Shown here one piece after another: positions 55,723 through 64,000 of a DNA stretch of 64,000 nt; the first letter of the stretch is position 1; each line of letters starts with the position of its first letter. This stretch comes from Pseudomonadota bacterium (GTDB lineage Bacteria > Desulfobacterota > Desulfobulbia > Desulfobulbales > Desulfocapsaceae). The notes under the pieces were generated by a model. It was given only the letters and a program-made list of their open reading frames with translations, was not told the DNA's origin and made no database searches. The translations under genes and the position numbers were made by a program. Where the stretch lies: contig JAHIUA010000068.1 in NCBI GenBank assembly GCA_018817385.1, positions 1 to 64,000 of the forward strand, written 5' to 3'.

Positions 55723-56259
55723 CTAATAGTTGGCGTCGGCAAAAGCGAGCCAGCCTCCAGCGCTCACCAGGTTTTTATCATAAGGGTTAAGCACAAAGGA
55801 GCACTGCAGAGGATCTTGTCCTGGATCACTGGATGTTGCTGTCATAATCCCCTTTTCCATATCCACCTCTATGCTGAGCTCGCCGGAGAGGGCAAAGATG
55901 GCTTCAATATCGCTCTTGGCCAGTTCCATGGCCAGGATACCGCAATTAAACATGTTTTGCCGAAAAATCCGGGCAAAACTCTCGGCAATGACCACGTTAA
56001 TGTCATTTACCTCAAAGGCCCAGACCGCATGTTCGCGGGAAGAGCCACAGCCGAAATTGGCTCTGGCTATTACCACCTTGGCCTGTTTCATTGCCTGAGA
56101 GTGGTTGTCAAAAGGTTTGCCGTCTAAGAGCAGGTCTTCAAGCAAATGTGGCTTGAGGGCAATTTTTGTGATTTCGGTGAGATATTTTGCCGGGATAATC
56201 TCATCGGTATTGATATCATTTCTGTCCAGCAGGACAGCAGGGCCTCCGAATGTTTTCAT
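55723..56259 (-). CDS. leuD: 3-isopropylmalate dehydratase small subunit
   Basis: LeuD is the swivel-domain subunit of isopropylmalate isomerase in leucine synthesis. The 178 residues include DRNDINTDEIIPAKYLT and the substrate-binding ANFGCGSSREHAVWA. Small size and sequence resemble the archaeal-type (LeuD/HacB) group. It is encoded 4 bases after leuC. Homoaconitase or dimethylmalate dehydratase are alternative activities of this group. Confidence 0.9.
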   Translation of the reverse strand: MKTFGGPAVLLDRNDINTDEIIPAKYLTEITKIALKPHLLEDLLLDGKPFDNHSQAMKQAKVVIARANFGCGSSREHAVWAFEVNDINVVIAESFARIFRQNMFNCGILAMELAKSDIEAIFALSGELSIEVDMEKGIMTATSSDPGQDPLQCSFVLNPYDKNLVSAGGWLAFADANY

Positions 56260-56263
56260 ACCG

Positions 56264-57562
56264 TTATACCTCTTCTGAAACGAGAAAATGTCTGGGGTCA
56301 GTGATGGTCCCTGTCACGGCGGCTGCTGCAGCTGAGAAAGGGCTCATCAGATGAACCATGCCGCCTTTACCCATACGGCCATTGAAGTTTCTGTTGGTGG
56401 TCGAGGCACAGACCTCTCCATCAGCAAGGACTCCTGAACTCATGCCCAGGCAGGCCCCACAGGTGGGATTCAGGACACAGAATCCAGCATCCATGAAAAT
56501 CTTAATGATTCCCTCATCAAGTGCCTGTGAGAAAATTGCTGGTGTGGCCGGCGTTACAATTCCTCTCACACCTGGGGCCAGTGTCCGTCCTTTTAAAATA
56601 GAAGCGGCATCACGCAGGTCCTCTATCCTGCCATTAGTGCAGGAACCAATATAGATCTGATCGACAGGGGTTCCTTCCAAGTCCATGATGTCCTTCACGT
56701 GGTCGGGTTTGTAGCCATAGGTGACCATGGGGACCAGCTCGGATACATCAAGTTGAAGCGTTTCTATGTATTCGGCATCCGGATCAGAGTGCCATGTCAA
56801 GAAATCTTTCACTGCCGCATCAATTGTTGTGTAATCGCCTTTGATAAAGGGCCAAAGATACTCGGCGGTTACCCGGTCAGGATAGCAAAGTCCACTGGTG
56901 GCGCCAGCTTCGACGGCCATATTGCACAGGGTCATGCGGGCCGCCATGCTCATCGAATCAACCACTGGACCGACAAATTCAATCACTCGATCAGTGGCAC
57001 CGTTGACCGTTAATTTTTTAATGATGGCCAGGATGACATCTTTGGCAGTGACTCCCTGCTGGAGTTGACCGCTTATCTCGATCTTCATGGAAACAGGAGC
57101 ACGAAAGGTACAGACACCCTTCAGAATCCCCACTTCAAGGTCTGTTGTGCCAACGCCTGCAGCAAAGGCACCAAACGCGCCATGGGTGCAGGTGTGGGAA
57201 TCTCCCATGATTACCGTGTAACCGGGACGAATAAAACCCTTTTCCGGGAAGAGGGCATGGCAGACGCCATTTGCACCAACATCAAAAAAATCCTTGATAT
57301 TGTGGCGCTTGGCCCAGTCGCGCATGATCTTTCCCTGAGCGGCAGTTTTCGAGTCTTTGGCCGGAGTGACATGATCAATAACAGCCTTAATCTTGGCTGG
57401 ATCATACACTCGGTCCATTCCTTTTTCCACTAAATCCATGATGGCGATGGGAGTGGTGATTTCATGACATAACACCACATCCAGATCGAGAACCATGTTC
57501 TCCGGAGATGGGGTGTCCCGCAGATGGGCGTCAAATATTTTGTCTGTTATGGTCTTTCCCAT
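56264..57562 (-). CDS. leuC: 3-isopropylmalate dehydratase large subunit
   Basis: LeuC is the [4Fe-4S] aconitase-fold subunit that, with LeuD, isomerises 2- to 3-isopropylmalate. The 432 residues have the cluster cysteines in IGSCTNGRIEDLR and PTCGACLGMSSGVLA and the substrate motif GDSHTCTHGAFGAFAAGVGTT (Ser-His). Length fits the archaeal-type LeuC of about 420 residues rather than the 466-residue enterobacterial form. ATG 57562 is used for the GGAG eight bases upstream; the frame extends to 57640 without family support. Confidence 0.92.
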   Translation of the reverse strand: MGKTITDKIFDAHLRDTPSPENMVLDLDVVLCHEITTPIAIMDLVEKGMDRVYDPAKIKAVIDHVTPAKDSKTAAQGKIMRDWAKRHNIKDFFDVGANGVCHALFPEKGFIRPGYTVIMGDSHTCTHGAFGAFAAGVGTTDLEVGILKGVCTFRAPVSMKIEISGQLQQGVTAKDVILAIIKKLTVNGATDRVIEFVGPVVDSMSMAARMTLCNMAVEAGATSGLCYPDRVTAEYLWPFIKGDYTTIDAAVKDFLTWHSDPDAEYIETLQLDVSELVPMVTYGYKPDHVKDIMDLEGTPVDQIYIGSCTNGRIEDLRDAASILKGRTLAPGVRGIVTPATPAIFSQALDEGIIKIFMDAGFCVLNPTCGACLGMSSGVLADGEVCASTTNRNFNGRMGKGGMVHLMSPFSAAAAAVTGTITDPRHFLVSEEV

Positions 57563-57788
57563 GAATGTACTCCATACAGTTCCATTGTTATAAAAGGAAA
57601 TAATATATTTCCAGGTAGATGCATATTCCTGCTGCTCCATGACATTCTAAAAATGGAGCATCGTCGACAGGAAAATCTGACATACTACCTGAAAAATGCT
57701 ACTGTTGCCAGCAGATAATAGAACGGCAGAGGTGAGGATTCCGGCACCTTCTTGTCACTATCCAGTATCAATAGCGGAGAACTGAAGA

Positions 57789-59597
57789 ATGCCCCTTTTT
57801 GTTTCTTTTTTTGTCAGCCTTTTCTTGTTTTTTGTCAGCGTTATCAGTCTGCAGGCCAGCCATGGAATTTCCATTGACGGCAGTCTGAAATATCCTCCCG
57901 ACTTTAAACAGTTTGCATATGTTTCCGGGAAGGCCGTAAAGGGAGGAAAACTGTCTCTCCATGAAATCGGCAGTTATGATAAAATGAATCCCTTCACCCT
58001 CAAGGGTACTGCGCCCTTTGGCTTAGACATGTTTGTCTTTGAACCTTTGGCTGAAGGGAGTCTCGATGAACCTTTTGCCGAATACGGCTTGATTGCCAAA
58101 GATATTGAGGTGGCAGAGGACCGCATGTCGGTAACCTTTACCATAAATGAAGAGGCACGATTTTCAGATAACACAGCAGTGACTGTGGAAGATATTCTTT
58201 TTTCCCTGAACATACTCAAAAGTGACAAGGTACACCCTTTTTATCCCTATTACTATCAGGATATCAAGGAAGCCAAGGTGTTGGATAGGCATCGGATACA
58301 GTTCCTTTTCAATCGCCCGAACCGAGAACTGCATATGATTGCTGCTCAGATTCCAGTGATGTCCAAGGCCTTTTATGAGAAGCATGCCTTTGCAGGAGGA
58401 GGCGACGAAAACATGGTTGCTCCAATTGGTTCAGGACCCTATGTGGTAAGCCAGGTAACTCAGGGAAAATCGATAACTTATAAGAGAAATCCTCATTACT
58501 GGGCACGTAATCACCCGGTCCGCAAGGGGATGTACAATTTCGACACCATAGTCATCAACTATTATAAGGATCAGGTTGTGGCCGTGGAGGCCTTTAAGGC
58601 TGGTGAGTTTGATTTTATGATGGTTAATGTTGCCAAGCAGTGGGCCCGGGATATGGTGGGGAAGCGTTTTGAGGCAGGTGACCTGATTAAAAAGAGTTAT
58701 CCTCACCAAAATAATGCCGGAATGCAGGGATTCCTGATGAATAGCCGCCGGCCAGTTTTTCAGGATGTACGTGTGCGTCAAGCCTTGGGACTTGCCTTTG
58801 ACTTTCAGTGGACCAATAAATCATTATTTTATGATCAGTATACCCGAAGTACTTCTTTTTTCAGTAACTCGTATCTTGCGGCAACCGGCCTGCCTTCTGG
58901 ACTCGAGCTTTCCTACCTGGAACCCTTTCGTAAGGATCTTCCCCCTGAGGTATTCACCACTCCGTTGACTGCTCCCGATTCTACAGATCCGGGGGGATTG
59001 CGCAGTAACCTCCGCAAGGCGCTGAAATTGCTAGAGGAAGCCGGATGGAATGTTCAGGAAGGTGTATTGCGGAACAGGGAAGGGAAAAAATTTCGTTTTG
59101 AAATTTTATTGGCGTCACCTTTTTTTGAGAGAGTTATGGCACCATATGTTCGTAACCTGAAAAGACTCGGCATGGAAGTGGATTATCGCACTATTGATCC
59201 CGCCCTGTACACGGACCGGATACAGAATTTTGATTTTGATATGATTGTTCATGTCTATGGGCAGTCCATGTCGCCAGGCAATGAACAAAAAAATTTCTGG
59301 CATTCCGAATCGGCTGATCATTTAGGGTCTAAGAATCTTGCCGGAATCAAAGATCCTGTTGTCGATAGTATGGTGGATAAAATAATATATGCCCAGACTC
59401 AGGAGGAGTTGACTGCGGCCTGTAAGGCGCTGGATCGTGTCCTGTGGTATGGCTATTACCTTGTCCCCAACTGGTATTTGAATGTTCATCGCCTTGCCTA
59501 TAGCAACAGCTTTGAACAACCCGCCGTCCTCCCTCGGTATTACAATTATTTCCAATTGTTGATGACCTGGTGGAGCAAGGAACAGGAGAATACTTAA
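57789..59597 (+). CDS. YejA-like extracellular solute-binding protein (family 5)
   Basis: The 602-residue periplasmic binding protein of the SBP_bac_5 type should feed oligopeptides or similar ligands to an ABC importer. A signal peptide is clear (hydrophobic 2-20, then LQASHG). The core has the YejA-type strings YDKMNPFTLKG, FEPLAEGS, IGSGPYVV, FNRPNRELH and AFDFQWTNKSLFYDQYTR. In other bacteria yejA is followed by yejB-E-F permease and ATPase genes; here a terminator follows directly, so it is an orphan receptor. Confidence 0.88.
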   Translation: MPLFVSFFVSLFLFFVSVISLQASHGISIDGSLKYPPDFKQFAYVSGKAVKGGKLSLHEIGSYDKMNPFTLKGTAPFGLDMFVFEPLAEGSLDEPFAEYGLIAKDIEVAEDRMSVTFTINEEARFSDNTAVTVEDILFSLNILKSDKVHPFYPYYYQDIKEAKVLDRHRIQFLFNRPNRELHMIAAQIPVMSKAFYEKHAFAGGGDENMVAPIGSGPYVVSQVTQGKSITYKRNPHYWARNHPVRKGMYNFDTIVINYYKDQVVAVEAFKAGEFDFMMVNVAKQWARDMVGKRFEAGDLIKKSYPHQNNAGMQGFLMNSRRPVFQDVRVRQALGLAFDFQWTNKSLFYDQYTRSTSFFSNSYLAATGLPSGLELSYLEPFRKDLPPEVFTTPLTAPDSTDPGGLRSNLRKALKLLEEAGWNVQEGVLRNREGKKFRFEILLASPFFERVMAPYVRNLKRLGMEVDYRTIDPALYTDRIQNFDFDMIVHVYGQSMSPGNEQKNFWHSESADHLGSKNLAGIKDPVVDSMVDKIIYAQTQEELTAACKALDRVLWYGYYLVPNWYLNVHRLAYSNSFEQPAVLPRYYNYFQLLMTWWSKEQENT

Positions 59598-59615
59598 AAA
59601 GAATCTCCATTGGAA

Positions 59616-59650
59616 ACCAGGTAATGATTCTGCCAGGCCTGGTCTTTTTT
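59616..59650 (+). terminator. Intrinsic terminator after the YejA-like gene
   Basis: ACCAGG (59616-59621) pairs with CCTGGT (59638-59643) followed by CTTTTTT. Confidence 0.7.
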
Positions 59651-59823
59651 ATTGCTGTTTTTTTGATTTTTATCTGCCTGTATTCTTGGTTGAATTGAAA
59701 ATTTGTCTTGACTCTATTCCTTTTCCTTCGATAGCTTTTTATTACGGTCCTTTTGTGTCAGGGACCGCTGGCTGGCTGGATTTATTCTATTTTCTAAGAA
59801 GCTCTTAAATGAAGGAGAGGAAG

Positions 59824-60036
59824 ATGTCGGAACAGGTAACTGGGAAGGTCAAATGGTTTAATGCAAGTAAGGGGTATGGGTTTCTGGAAAGATCAAATGG
59901 GGAAGCTGATGTCTTTGTTCACTACAGTGCTATTCAGGGGGATGGTTTCAAAACGCTTGACGAGGGACAGAATGTCATGTTTATAATAACACAGTCTGAG
60001 AAGGGTTTGCATGCTGAAAATGTCAGAACTGTATAA
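59824..60036 (+). CDS. Cold shock protein (CspA family)
   Basis: The 70-residue OB-fold RNA chaperone carries RNP1 KGYGFLER and RNP2 [12 protein letters not shown] 59824 has GGAGAGGA upstream; an ATG at 59809 is in frame but poorly placed. A long AT-rich leader precedes it, with TTGACT at 59708-59713 as a possible -35 box, in line with the long leaders of cold shock genes. A strong terminator follows at 60060. Confidence 0.94.
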   Translation: MSEQVTGKVKWFNASKGYGFLERSNGEADVFVHYSAIQGDGFKTLDEGQNVMFIITQSEKGLHAENVRTV

Positions 60037-60059
60037 TCTTGTTTTCCTTTGAAAACTAT

Positions 60060-60093
60060 CCCGTAACGATCCTGTCGTTCCGGGTTTTTTTTT
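60060..60093 (+). terminator. Intrinsic terminator after the cold shock gene
   Basis: CCCG-AACGA (60060-60069, one bulge) pairs with TCGTT-CGGG (60075-60084) and is followed by nine T. Confidence 0.85.
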
Positions 60094-60199
60094 GCAGACC
60101 AAAAAAAAGGTCTTCTTGAAAAATATCCAGAGCTGGGTATGCTACAGAAGAGAGGGGCGTTCCGGTTGTTTTTTTCTATCCAGGTCGTGAAATAATAAA

Positions 60200-61786
60200 A
60201 TGAAACCGTTTAAAATTCTTTTTGTTGATGATGAGGAAATCAATCTTCTGAACTTCAGAATGATCTTCCAGGGCAGATATGACATCATCACCGCTCACTC
60301 TGGAGAAGAAGGTTTACGTTGTTTCCGGAAAAATGATGACATTGGACTCATTATTTCTGATCAGCGTATGCCCGGGCTCAGTGGCACAGAAATGCTGAGC
60401 CGAATCTATGAAATAAACCCAGACCCAATTCGTGTTATCCTCACTGCCTACAATCAGGTGAACTATGTGTTGGATGCAATCAATCGTGGTCGCATCTACC
60501 AGTATATTCTCAAACCTTGGGAAACCAGAGATTTAACACTGGTGATAGAACGATCTCGGGACCTCTATCTGCTCAAAAAAGAAAACAGTTCTCTCACAAA
60601 TGAACTTGCAAAAAAGAACCGAAATCTGGAGATGATGAATCAAAAATTGGTCATTGTCAACCAGGCCCTGCAAACAGATGTGCAACGGAGGAAAAAGCTG
60701 GAAAGATCCCTTCGAGAGAGTGAAGAAAAGCTACTGAAATTTACCCAGGCATCTCAAGATATGACTATACTTGTTGATTCTGAGGGGCTAGGTGTCTATT
60801 CCAATCCAGCCACCAAAAATCTTCTAGGCTATGGTACGAATGATGATTTTATGAGATTTTCCTTGACCGCAGCTCTCCATCCAGACGATCAGTGGATCAT
60901 CAAAGCCGAGGTCAGCAGACTCCTTCATGATTCTAATCCTGCGCCTGCCAAAGAAGTGCGAATGTTGAAAAAAGATGGTCGCTATCTCGATGTGGAGATG
61001 AACTTTTTTTGCATAGATCTAGAAATTGGAGAGCGTCTTCTCGGATCCATTGTCCGCGATATTACTGAAAGGAAGATAGCCGAAAGAAGCCTCCGCTTAT
61101 CCGAAGAGCGGTTAGGGGATCTCTCTGCTATGTTGATCACTGCCCAGGATGATGAACGTCGGCGTATTGCCATGGAACTGCATGATGAGTTTGGTCAATC
61201 CCTTGCTGCCCTCAAATTGCAGTTGCGCGCTCTGGAAAACAATCTGCACAGTAACCAGGAAAACCAGAAAGAAAAAACTGTGGAAGGACTTCAGGAGTTA
61301 AGGCAATATGTCAATGTCCAGATAGAAAATGTTCGTCATCTCTCCCGTGAACTCTGGCCCATGGTTGTCGATGATTTGGGCGTGGATGCCGCCTTTGAGA
61401 ACCTGTTCAGCGGATTTCTTGAGTATAGTGGGATTGAGATCGATCTTGATATGGAGCAGGTGGGGGCCTATTTCTCAGTGGAGGAGCAGCGGCATCTCTA
61501 CCGTCTCCTGCAGGAATCTCTCAACAATGTGGTGAAACATGCTGCTGCGGAAAGGATACAGGTCTGTGCAAGGTTCATAGAAAATTCTCTTGTCTTTGCT
61601 GTTCATGATAATGGCTGCGGTTTTGACGTTGAAGCCGTCTCCAACTTTACTGGCAAGACCAGAGGGATGGGGTTGCAGGCAATGGCCGAACGGATAAAAA
61701 TTCTAAACGGACAAATGGAAATTAACAGCAGTCCTGGGAAAGGAACCTCGATTGTATTCACCCTTGCAACTGACCGGAATCAGTAA
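60200..61786 (+). CDS. Receiver-PAS-histidine kinase (HisKA_3 type)
   Basis: The 528-residue soluble signalling protein has an N-terminal receiver (acidic pair near residue 10-11, phosphoacceptor Asp54 in SDQRMPGLSG, and QYILKPW), a coiled-coil linker (about 125-175), a PAS domain (about 180-295) and a kinase core of the NarX/DegS type: phosphoaccepting His328 in MELHDEFGQSLAALK, then HATPase with QESLNNVVKHA and DNGCGF and GMGLQAMAERI. No transmembrane helix. A receiver in front of a kinase suggests control by another kinase. It overlaps tsaE by 1 base. Confidence 0.92.
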   Translation: MKPFKILFVDDEEINLLNFRMIFQGRYDIITAHSGEEGLRCFRKNDDIGLIISDQRMPGLSGTEMLSRIYEINPDPIRVILTAYNQVNYVLDAINRGRIYQYILKPWETRDLTLVIERSRDLYLLKKENSSLTNELAKKNRNLEMMNQKLVIVNQALQTDVQRRKKLERSLRESEEKLLKFTQASQDMTILVDSEGLGVYSNPATKNLLGYGTNDDFMRFSLTAALHPDDQWIIKAEVSRLLHDSNPAPAKEVRMLKKDGRYLDVEMNFFCIDLEIGERLLGSIVRDITERKIAERSLRLSEERLGDLSAMLITAQDDERRRIAMELHDEFGQSLAALKLQLRALENNLHSNQENQKEKTVEGLQELRQYVNVQIENVRHLSRELWPMVVDDLGVDAAFENLFSGFLEYSGIEIDLDMEQVGAYFSVEEQRHLYRLLQESLNNVVKHAAAERIQVCARFIENSLVFAVHDNGCGFDVEAVSNFTGKTRGMGLQAMAERIKILNGQMEINSSPGKGTSIVFTLATDRNQ

Positions 61787-62274
61787 TGGCAACTTTTGCC
61801 TTTGTCTTAAAAAATCTTGACGAGACCAAGGGCTTTGGACGTTACCTTGGTGTACGGGCTCAGCCAGGAGATATCATCTGTCTGAACGGTGACCTTGGTG
61901 CTGGGAAAACTGCCTTGACTCAAGAAATCGCCAAAGGTCTGGATGTACCGGATTCCTGTTATGTAACCAGTCCCAGTTTCTCAATTCTCCAAGAATATCC
62001 TGGCAGAATCCCGCTTTATCATATGGATTTTTATCGACTAGGCGATGAGGCTGAAGTGGAAGAACTCGGGTTTGAAGAATTCTTTTACCTTTCAGGCCTA
62101 ACGGTGATAGAATGGTCAGAGAGAGCAGGGGCACTCATTCCAGCCACCCGACTACGCATTCGAATGACCATTGACGATGATCTGTCAAGAAAAGTCGAAA
62201 TCGATTTTGGCTGTGGAACTTGGAAAGAGCGTCTTCAACACTTCTGTGAAGCAGTTACTTCTGTGAGCAGATAA
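61786..62274 (+). CDS. tsaE: tRNA threonylcarbamoyladenosine protein TsaE
   Basis: TsaE is the ATPase that works with TsaB and TsaD in t6A modification of tRNAs decoding ANN codons. The 162 residues have Walker A GDLGAGKTALTQ, switch-like TSPSFSILQEY and HMDFYRLGDEAEVEELGFEE, then VIEWSERAG. The ATG overlaps the stop of the upstream kinase gene (TAATG), so the genes are translationally coupled although functionally unrelated. The EAL-HDOD gene starts 20 bases later. Confidence 0.95.
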   Translation: MATFAFVLKNLDETKGFGRYLGVRAQPGDIICLNGDLGAGKTALTQEIAKGLDVPDSCYVTSPSFSILQEYPGRIPLYHMDFYRLGDEAEVEELGFEEFFYLSGLTVIEWSERAGALIPATRLRIRMTIDDDLSRKVEIDFGCGTWKERLQHFCEAVTSVSR

Positions 62275-62294
62275 TAGTTTTTATCCGGGATCCT

Positions 62295-63497
62295 ATGGAT
62301 GTTTTCGTCGCCAGACAGCCAATTTTTGATCGTCACAAAAGAATTTTCGCCTACGAACTGCTTTTTCGGGCAGGGATGGACAACGCCTTTCCCGATCTTG
62401 ACGGAGATACCGCCACCTCCAGTCTCCTCTCTTCTTCATTCTTTACCGTCGGAATTGAACAGATTTCAGGTGGCCATAAGGCCTTTATCAATTTTACCGA
62501 AGAACTTCTTCTTCGAGGAACCCCTGCCATGTTTCCGTCTGGGAATATTATGGTGGAGGTCCTTGAGAATGTCACTCCAGATGACGACATCATAGCTGCC
62601 TGTAAAGAGCTTGTTGCCAAGGGATATGAACTTGCCCTTGACGATTTTGTGTTCACTGAAGCCTGGCTGCCGCTGGTCAAGCTTGCTAAAATCATTAAAA
62701 TTGATTTCATGCTCACGAGCCAGGAGAAGATTGAAGAAATAGTAGCTGTAGTCAAGCCTTACAATTGCCAGTTGTTGGCTGAAAAAATAGAAACCTACCA
62801 AAAGTTTCAGCAGGCAAGGCAATTGGGCTTTGTCTATTTTCAGGGCTATTTTTTCTCTAAACCAGAGATTCTTAAAAATAAAGACATCCCTTCCTCCCAG
62901 TTGAGTTATTTCCAGTTGATCACAGAGGTGGCTAAGGCAGAATTTGACGTTTCCTCTCTAGAACGTTTGATTAACCAGGATGTTTCTGTTTCCTTTAAAC
63001 TTCTCAAGTATTTGAATTCAGCATATTTTTCCAGGTTGCAGCCCATTTCCTCAATTCGCCAAGCCATTGCCTTTCTTGGAGAAAGAGGGGTTCGACAGTT
63101 TGTTTCCCTCATTGCTGCCAGTAAACTTTCCGAATCAAAACCCACTGAACTGCTTCGGATCTCGATTATTCGGGCCCGCTTCCTGGAACAGGTTGCCATA
63201 GAGTTGAAGGAGGAAAACAGCAGTAATTTTTTTATGCTTGGACTCTTTTCTCTTCTTGATGCCATGCTCGATAACAGTATGGAGTATCTCATGGCCCAGT
63301 TGCCACTGACGGATTCAGTCAAAAACAGCCTGACCGAAAGAAGAGGTAATATGTTCCTCTTTCTCCTGGCTATTGAACAGTATGAGATCGGAAACTGGGA
63401 ACACTTTGATCAGACCGCCAATGCCATCGGTCTGGATCAAGAAAAAGTAACAGGTTTTTATCTTGATGCAGTCGGTTGGGCAGATAGCTTTCAATAA
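62295..63497 (+). CDS. EAL-HDOD signalling protein (YuxH-like)
   Basis: The 400-residue protein joins an EAL-type domain (about 1-200) to an HDOD domain (about 205-400), as in YuxH-type regulators. In the EAL half, Glu21 of ELLFR replaces EALLR with the Glu kept; FINF, VEVLENV, LDDF, IKIDF, EKIE and YFQGYFFSKP follow, so most metal and substrate positions are present, but DDFG is DDFV. Activity against c-di-GMP is therefore uncertain. HDOD domains bind signalling partners. It may link with the c-di-GMP receptor at 40230, though they are far apart. Confidence 0.88.
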   Translation: MDVFVARQPIFDRHKRIFAYELLFRAGMDNAFPDLDGDTATSSLLSSSFFTVGIEQISGGHKAFINFTEELLLRGTPAMFPSGNIMVEVLENVTPDDDIIAACKELVAKGYELALDDFVFTEAWLPLVKLAKIIKIDFMLTSQEKIEEIVAVVKPYNCQLLAEKIETYQKFQQARQLGFVYFQGYFFSKPEILKNKDIPSSQLSYFQLITEVAKAEFDVSSLERLINQDVSVSFKLLKYLNSAYFSRLQPISSIRQAIAFLGERGVRQFVSLIAASKLSESKPTELLRISIIRARFLEQVAIELKEENSSNFFMLGLFSLLDAMLDNSMEYLMAQLPLTDSVKNSLTERRGNMFLFLLAIEQYEIGNWEHFDQTANAIGLDQEKVTGFYLDAVGWADSFQ

Positions 63498-63804
63498 GAT
63501 TTCCCTCTTGAATGAGCGTCTGGGAGTCTGTCGGATTTAGAGAATCGTAGTGGAAATCAGAGAAATTGAAACCAGATTTTCATGGATTTGAGGCGAAGAG
63601 CAGGACTCTTGACGAAAAAGCTCATTATTGACAGAAACGAGGGTGTCCGTCTCAGGTTTGTCATTCCTTCCTTTGCAAAAAAAACCATTCTCTGTATAGT
63701 GTTCTGTTTTGCTCCGACTAACAAATAATAATCTGTTTACTTGGAAGGCATGGGCAGAGCTTTGTCCAGCCTGTTATCCAATTACTGTAACTAACAAAGG
63801 AAAC
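63498..63804. other. 307-bp intergenic region upstream of the YcaO gene
   Basis: No gene is seen. A candidate promoter is TTTGCA (63672-63677), 17-base spacer, TATAGT (63695-63700), 104 bases before the ATG. Confidence in the promoter is low. Confidence 0.35.
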
Positions 63805-64000
63805 ATGGATAAGAATATTATTCGTCTTCAAGAGTGCCGGAAGGCTTTTACAACTGATCAGGACAAGGCTATTTATCCGGAAGATACGGTTAAGATATTC
63901 AAAGAAAAACTTGCTCACCTGGAACTCGATATCCTCAAAGAAGTCAAACGGATCGACAATGGTCGCTTGGGTATTCCTGTTTATTTCTCGGTCTGTGGGG
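63805..64000 (+). CDS. YcaO-domain protein, N-terminal part (cut by window end)
   Basis: The frame opens at ATG 63805 and runs off the window after 65 codons. The visible sequence, with YPEDTVKIFKEKLAHLELDI and then RIDNGRLGIPVYFSVCG, reads like the start of a YcaO domain (the usual form is PEETL...R-GIPV). YcaO enzymes use ATP to activate backbone amides and make thioamides, azolines or other peptide changes. AAAGGAAAC precedes the start. Nothing of the catalytic core is visible, so activity and partners are unknown. Confidence 0.7.
   Translation, partial: MDKNIIRLQECRKAFTTDQDKAIYPEDTVKIFKEKLAHLELDILKEVKRIDNGRLGIPVYFSVCG

Overview
The window looks like a chromosomal segment of a strictly anaerobic, Gram-negative bacterium of the former Deltaproteobacteria, probably a Desulfobulbales-type sulfur-metabolising organism (inference from gene content: LPS transport and lipid A modification genes, a Tat-exported molybdopterin oxidoreductase with a four-cluster ferredoxin, many two-component and enhancer-binding regulators, an AP2-like protein, and the order rpsF-rpsR-DUF2232-rplI-dnaB). 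No rRNA, tRNA, insertion sequence, prophage or CRISPR array was seen. Coding density is high and most genes are housekeeping.

Region by region. 1-7.2 kb: end of an unknown gene, an orphan Hpt protein, the ribosome-associated ABC-F factor EttA, and an NtrB/NtrC-like pair followed by a small AF1514-type protein. 7.2-14.2 kb: a complete arnB-C-A-D-T operon, which makes 4-amino-4-deoxy-L-arabinose and attaches it to lipid A, ending at a strong bidirectional terminator. 14.3-21.6 kb, minus strand: a TorD-type chaperone, a Tat-dependent molybdopterin oxidoreductase and its ferredoxin (thiosulfate/polysulfide reductase-like, no membrane anchor gene), a 1-kb non-coding gap, an enhancer-binding regulator that has lost its GAFTGA loop and carries a Cys-rich PAS domain, and an orphan TAXI solute receptor. 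21.7-25 kb: a Dus enzyme and transketolase. 25-32.8 kb, minus strand: mazG, rpsF, rpsR, DUF2232, rplI, dnaB, leuS, lptE. 33-38.8 kb, plus strand: an AP2-like protein, then rplU-rpmA-obgE-proB-proA-nadD.

39-48 kb is the most unusual part: a CheB-like protein with an inserted zinc ribbon and no catalytic Ser or His, a PilZ protein, a bacterial EndoQ-type PHP nuclease, NAD(P)HX repair enzyme, two Roadblock proteins, a DUF166 protein, an LptF permease fused to an Ada-like zinc domain, and a 55-residue zinc-ribbon protein. 48-58 kb: M23 peptidase, RNase G, a GT2 glycosyltransferase, a spore-photoproduct-lyase-like radical SAM protein, SSB, a CbpA-like DnaJ, and leuCD. 57.8-64 kb: an orphan YejA-like binding protein, a cold shock protein, a receiver-PAS-kinase hybrid, tsaE, an EAL-HDOD protein, and the start of a YcaO-domain gene cut by the window edge.

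Envelope biology recurs: the arn genes, LptE, LptF and the M23 peptidase all act on the outer membrane or wall. No single gene cluster here is clearly a new multi-gene system. The best candidates for undescribed biology are the altered protein architectures at 18.9-20.3 kb (regulator without GAFTGA beside an anchorless Mo-enzyme operon), 39.0-40.2 kb (CheB pseudoenzyme) and 46.1-47.6 kb (LptF-zinc fusion).
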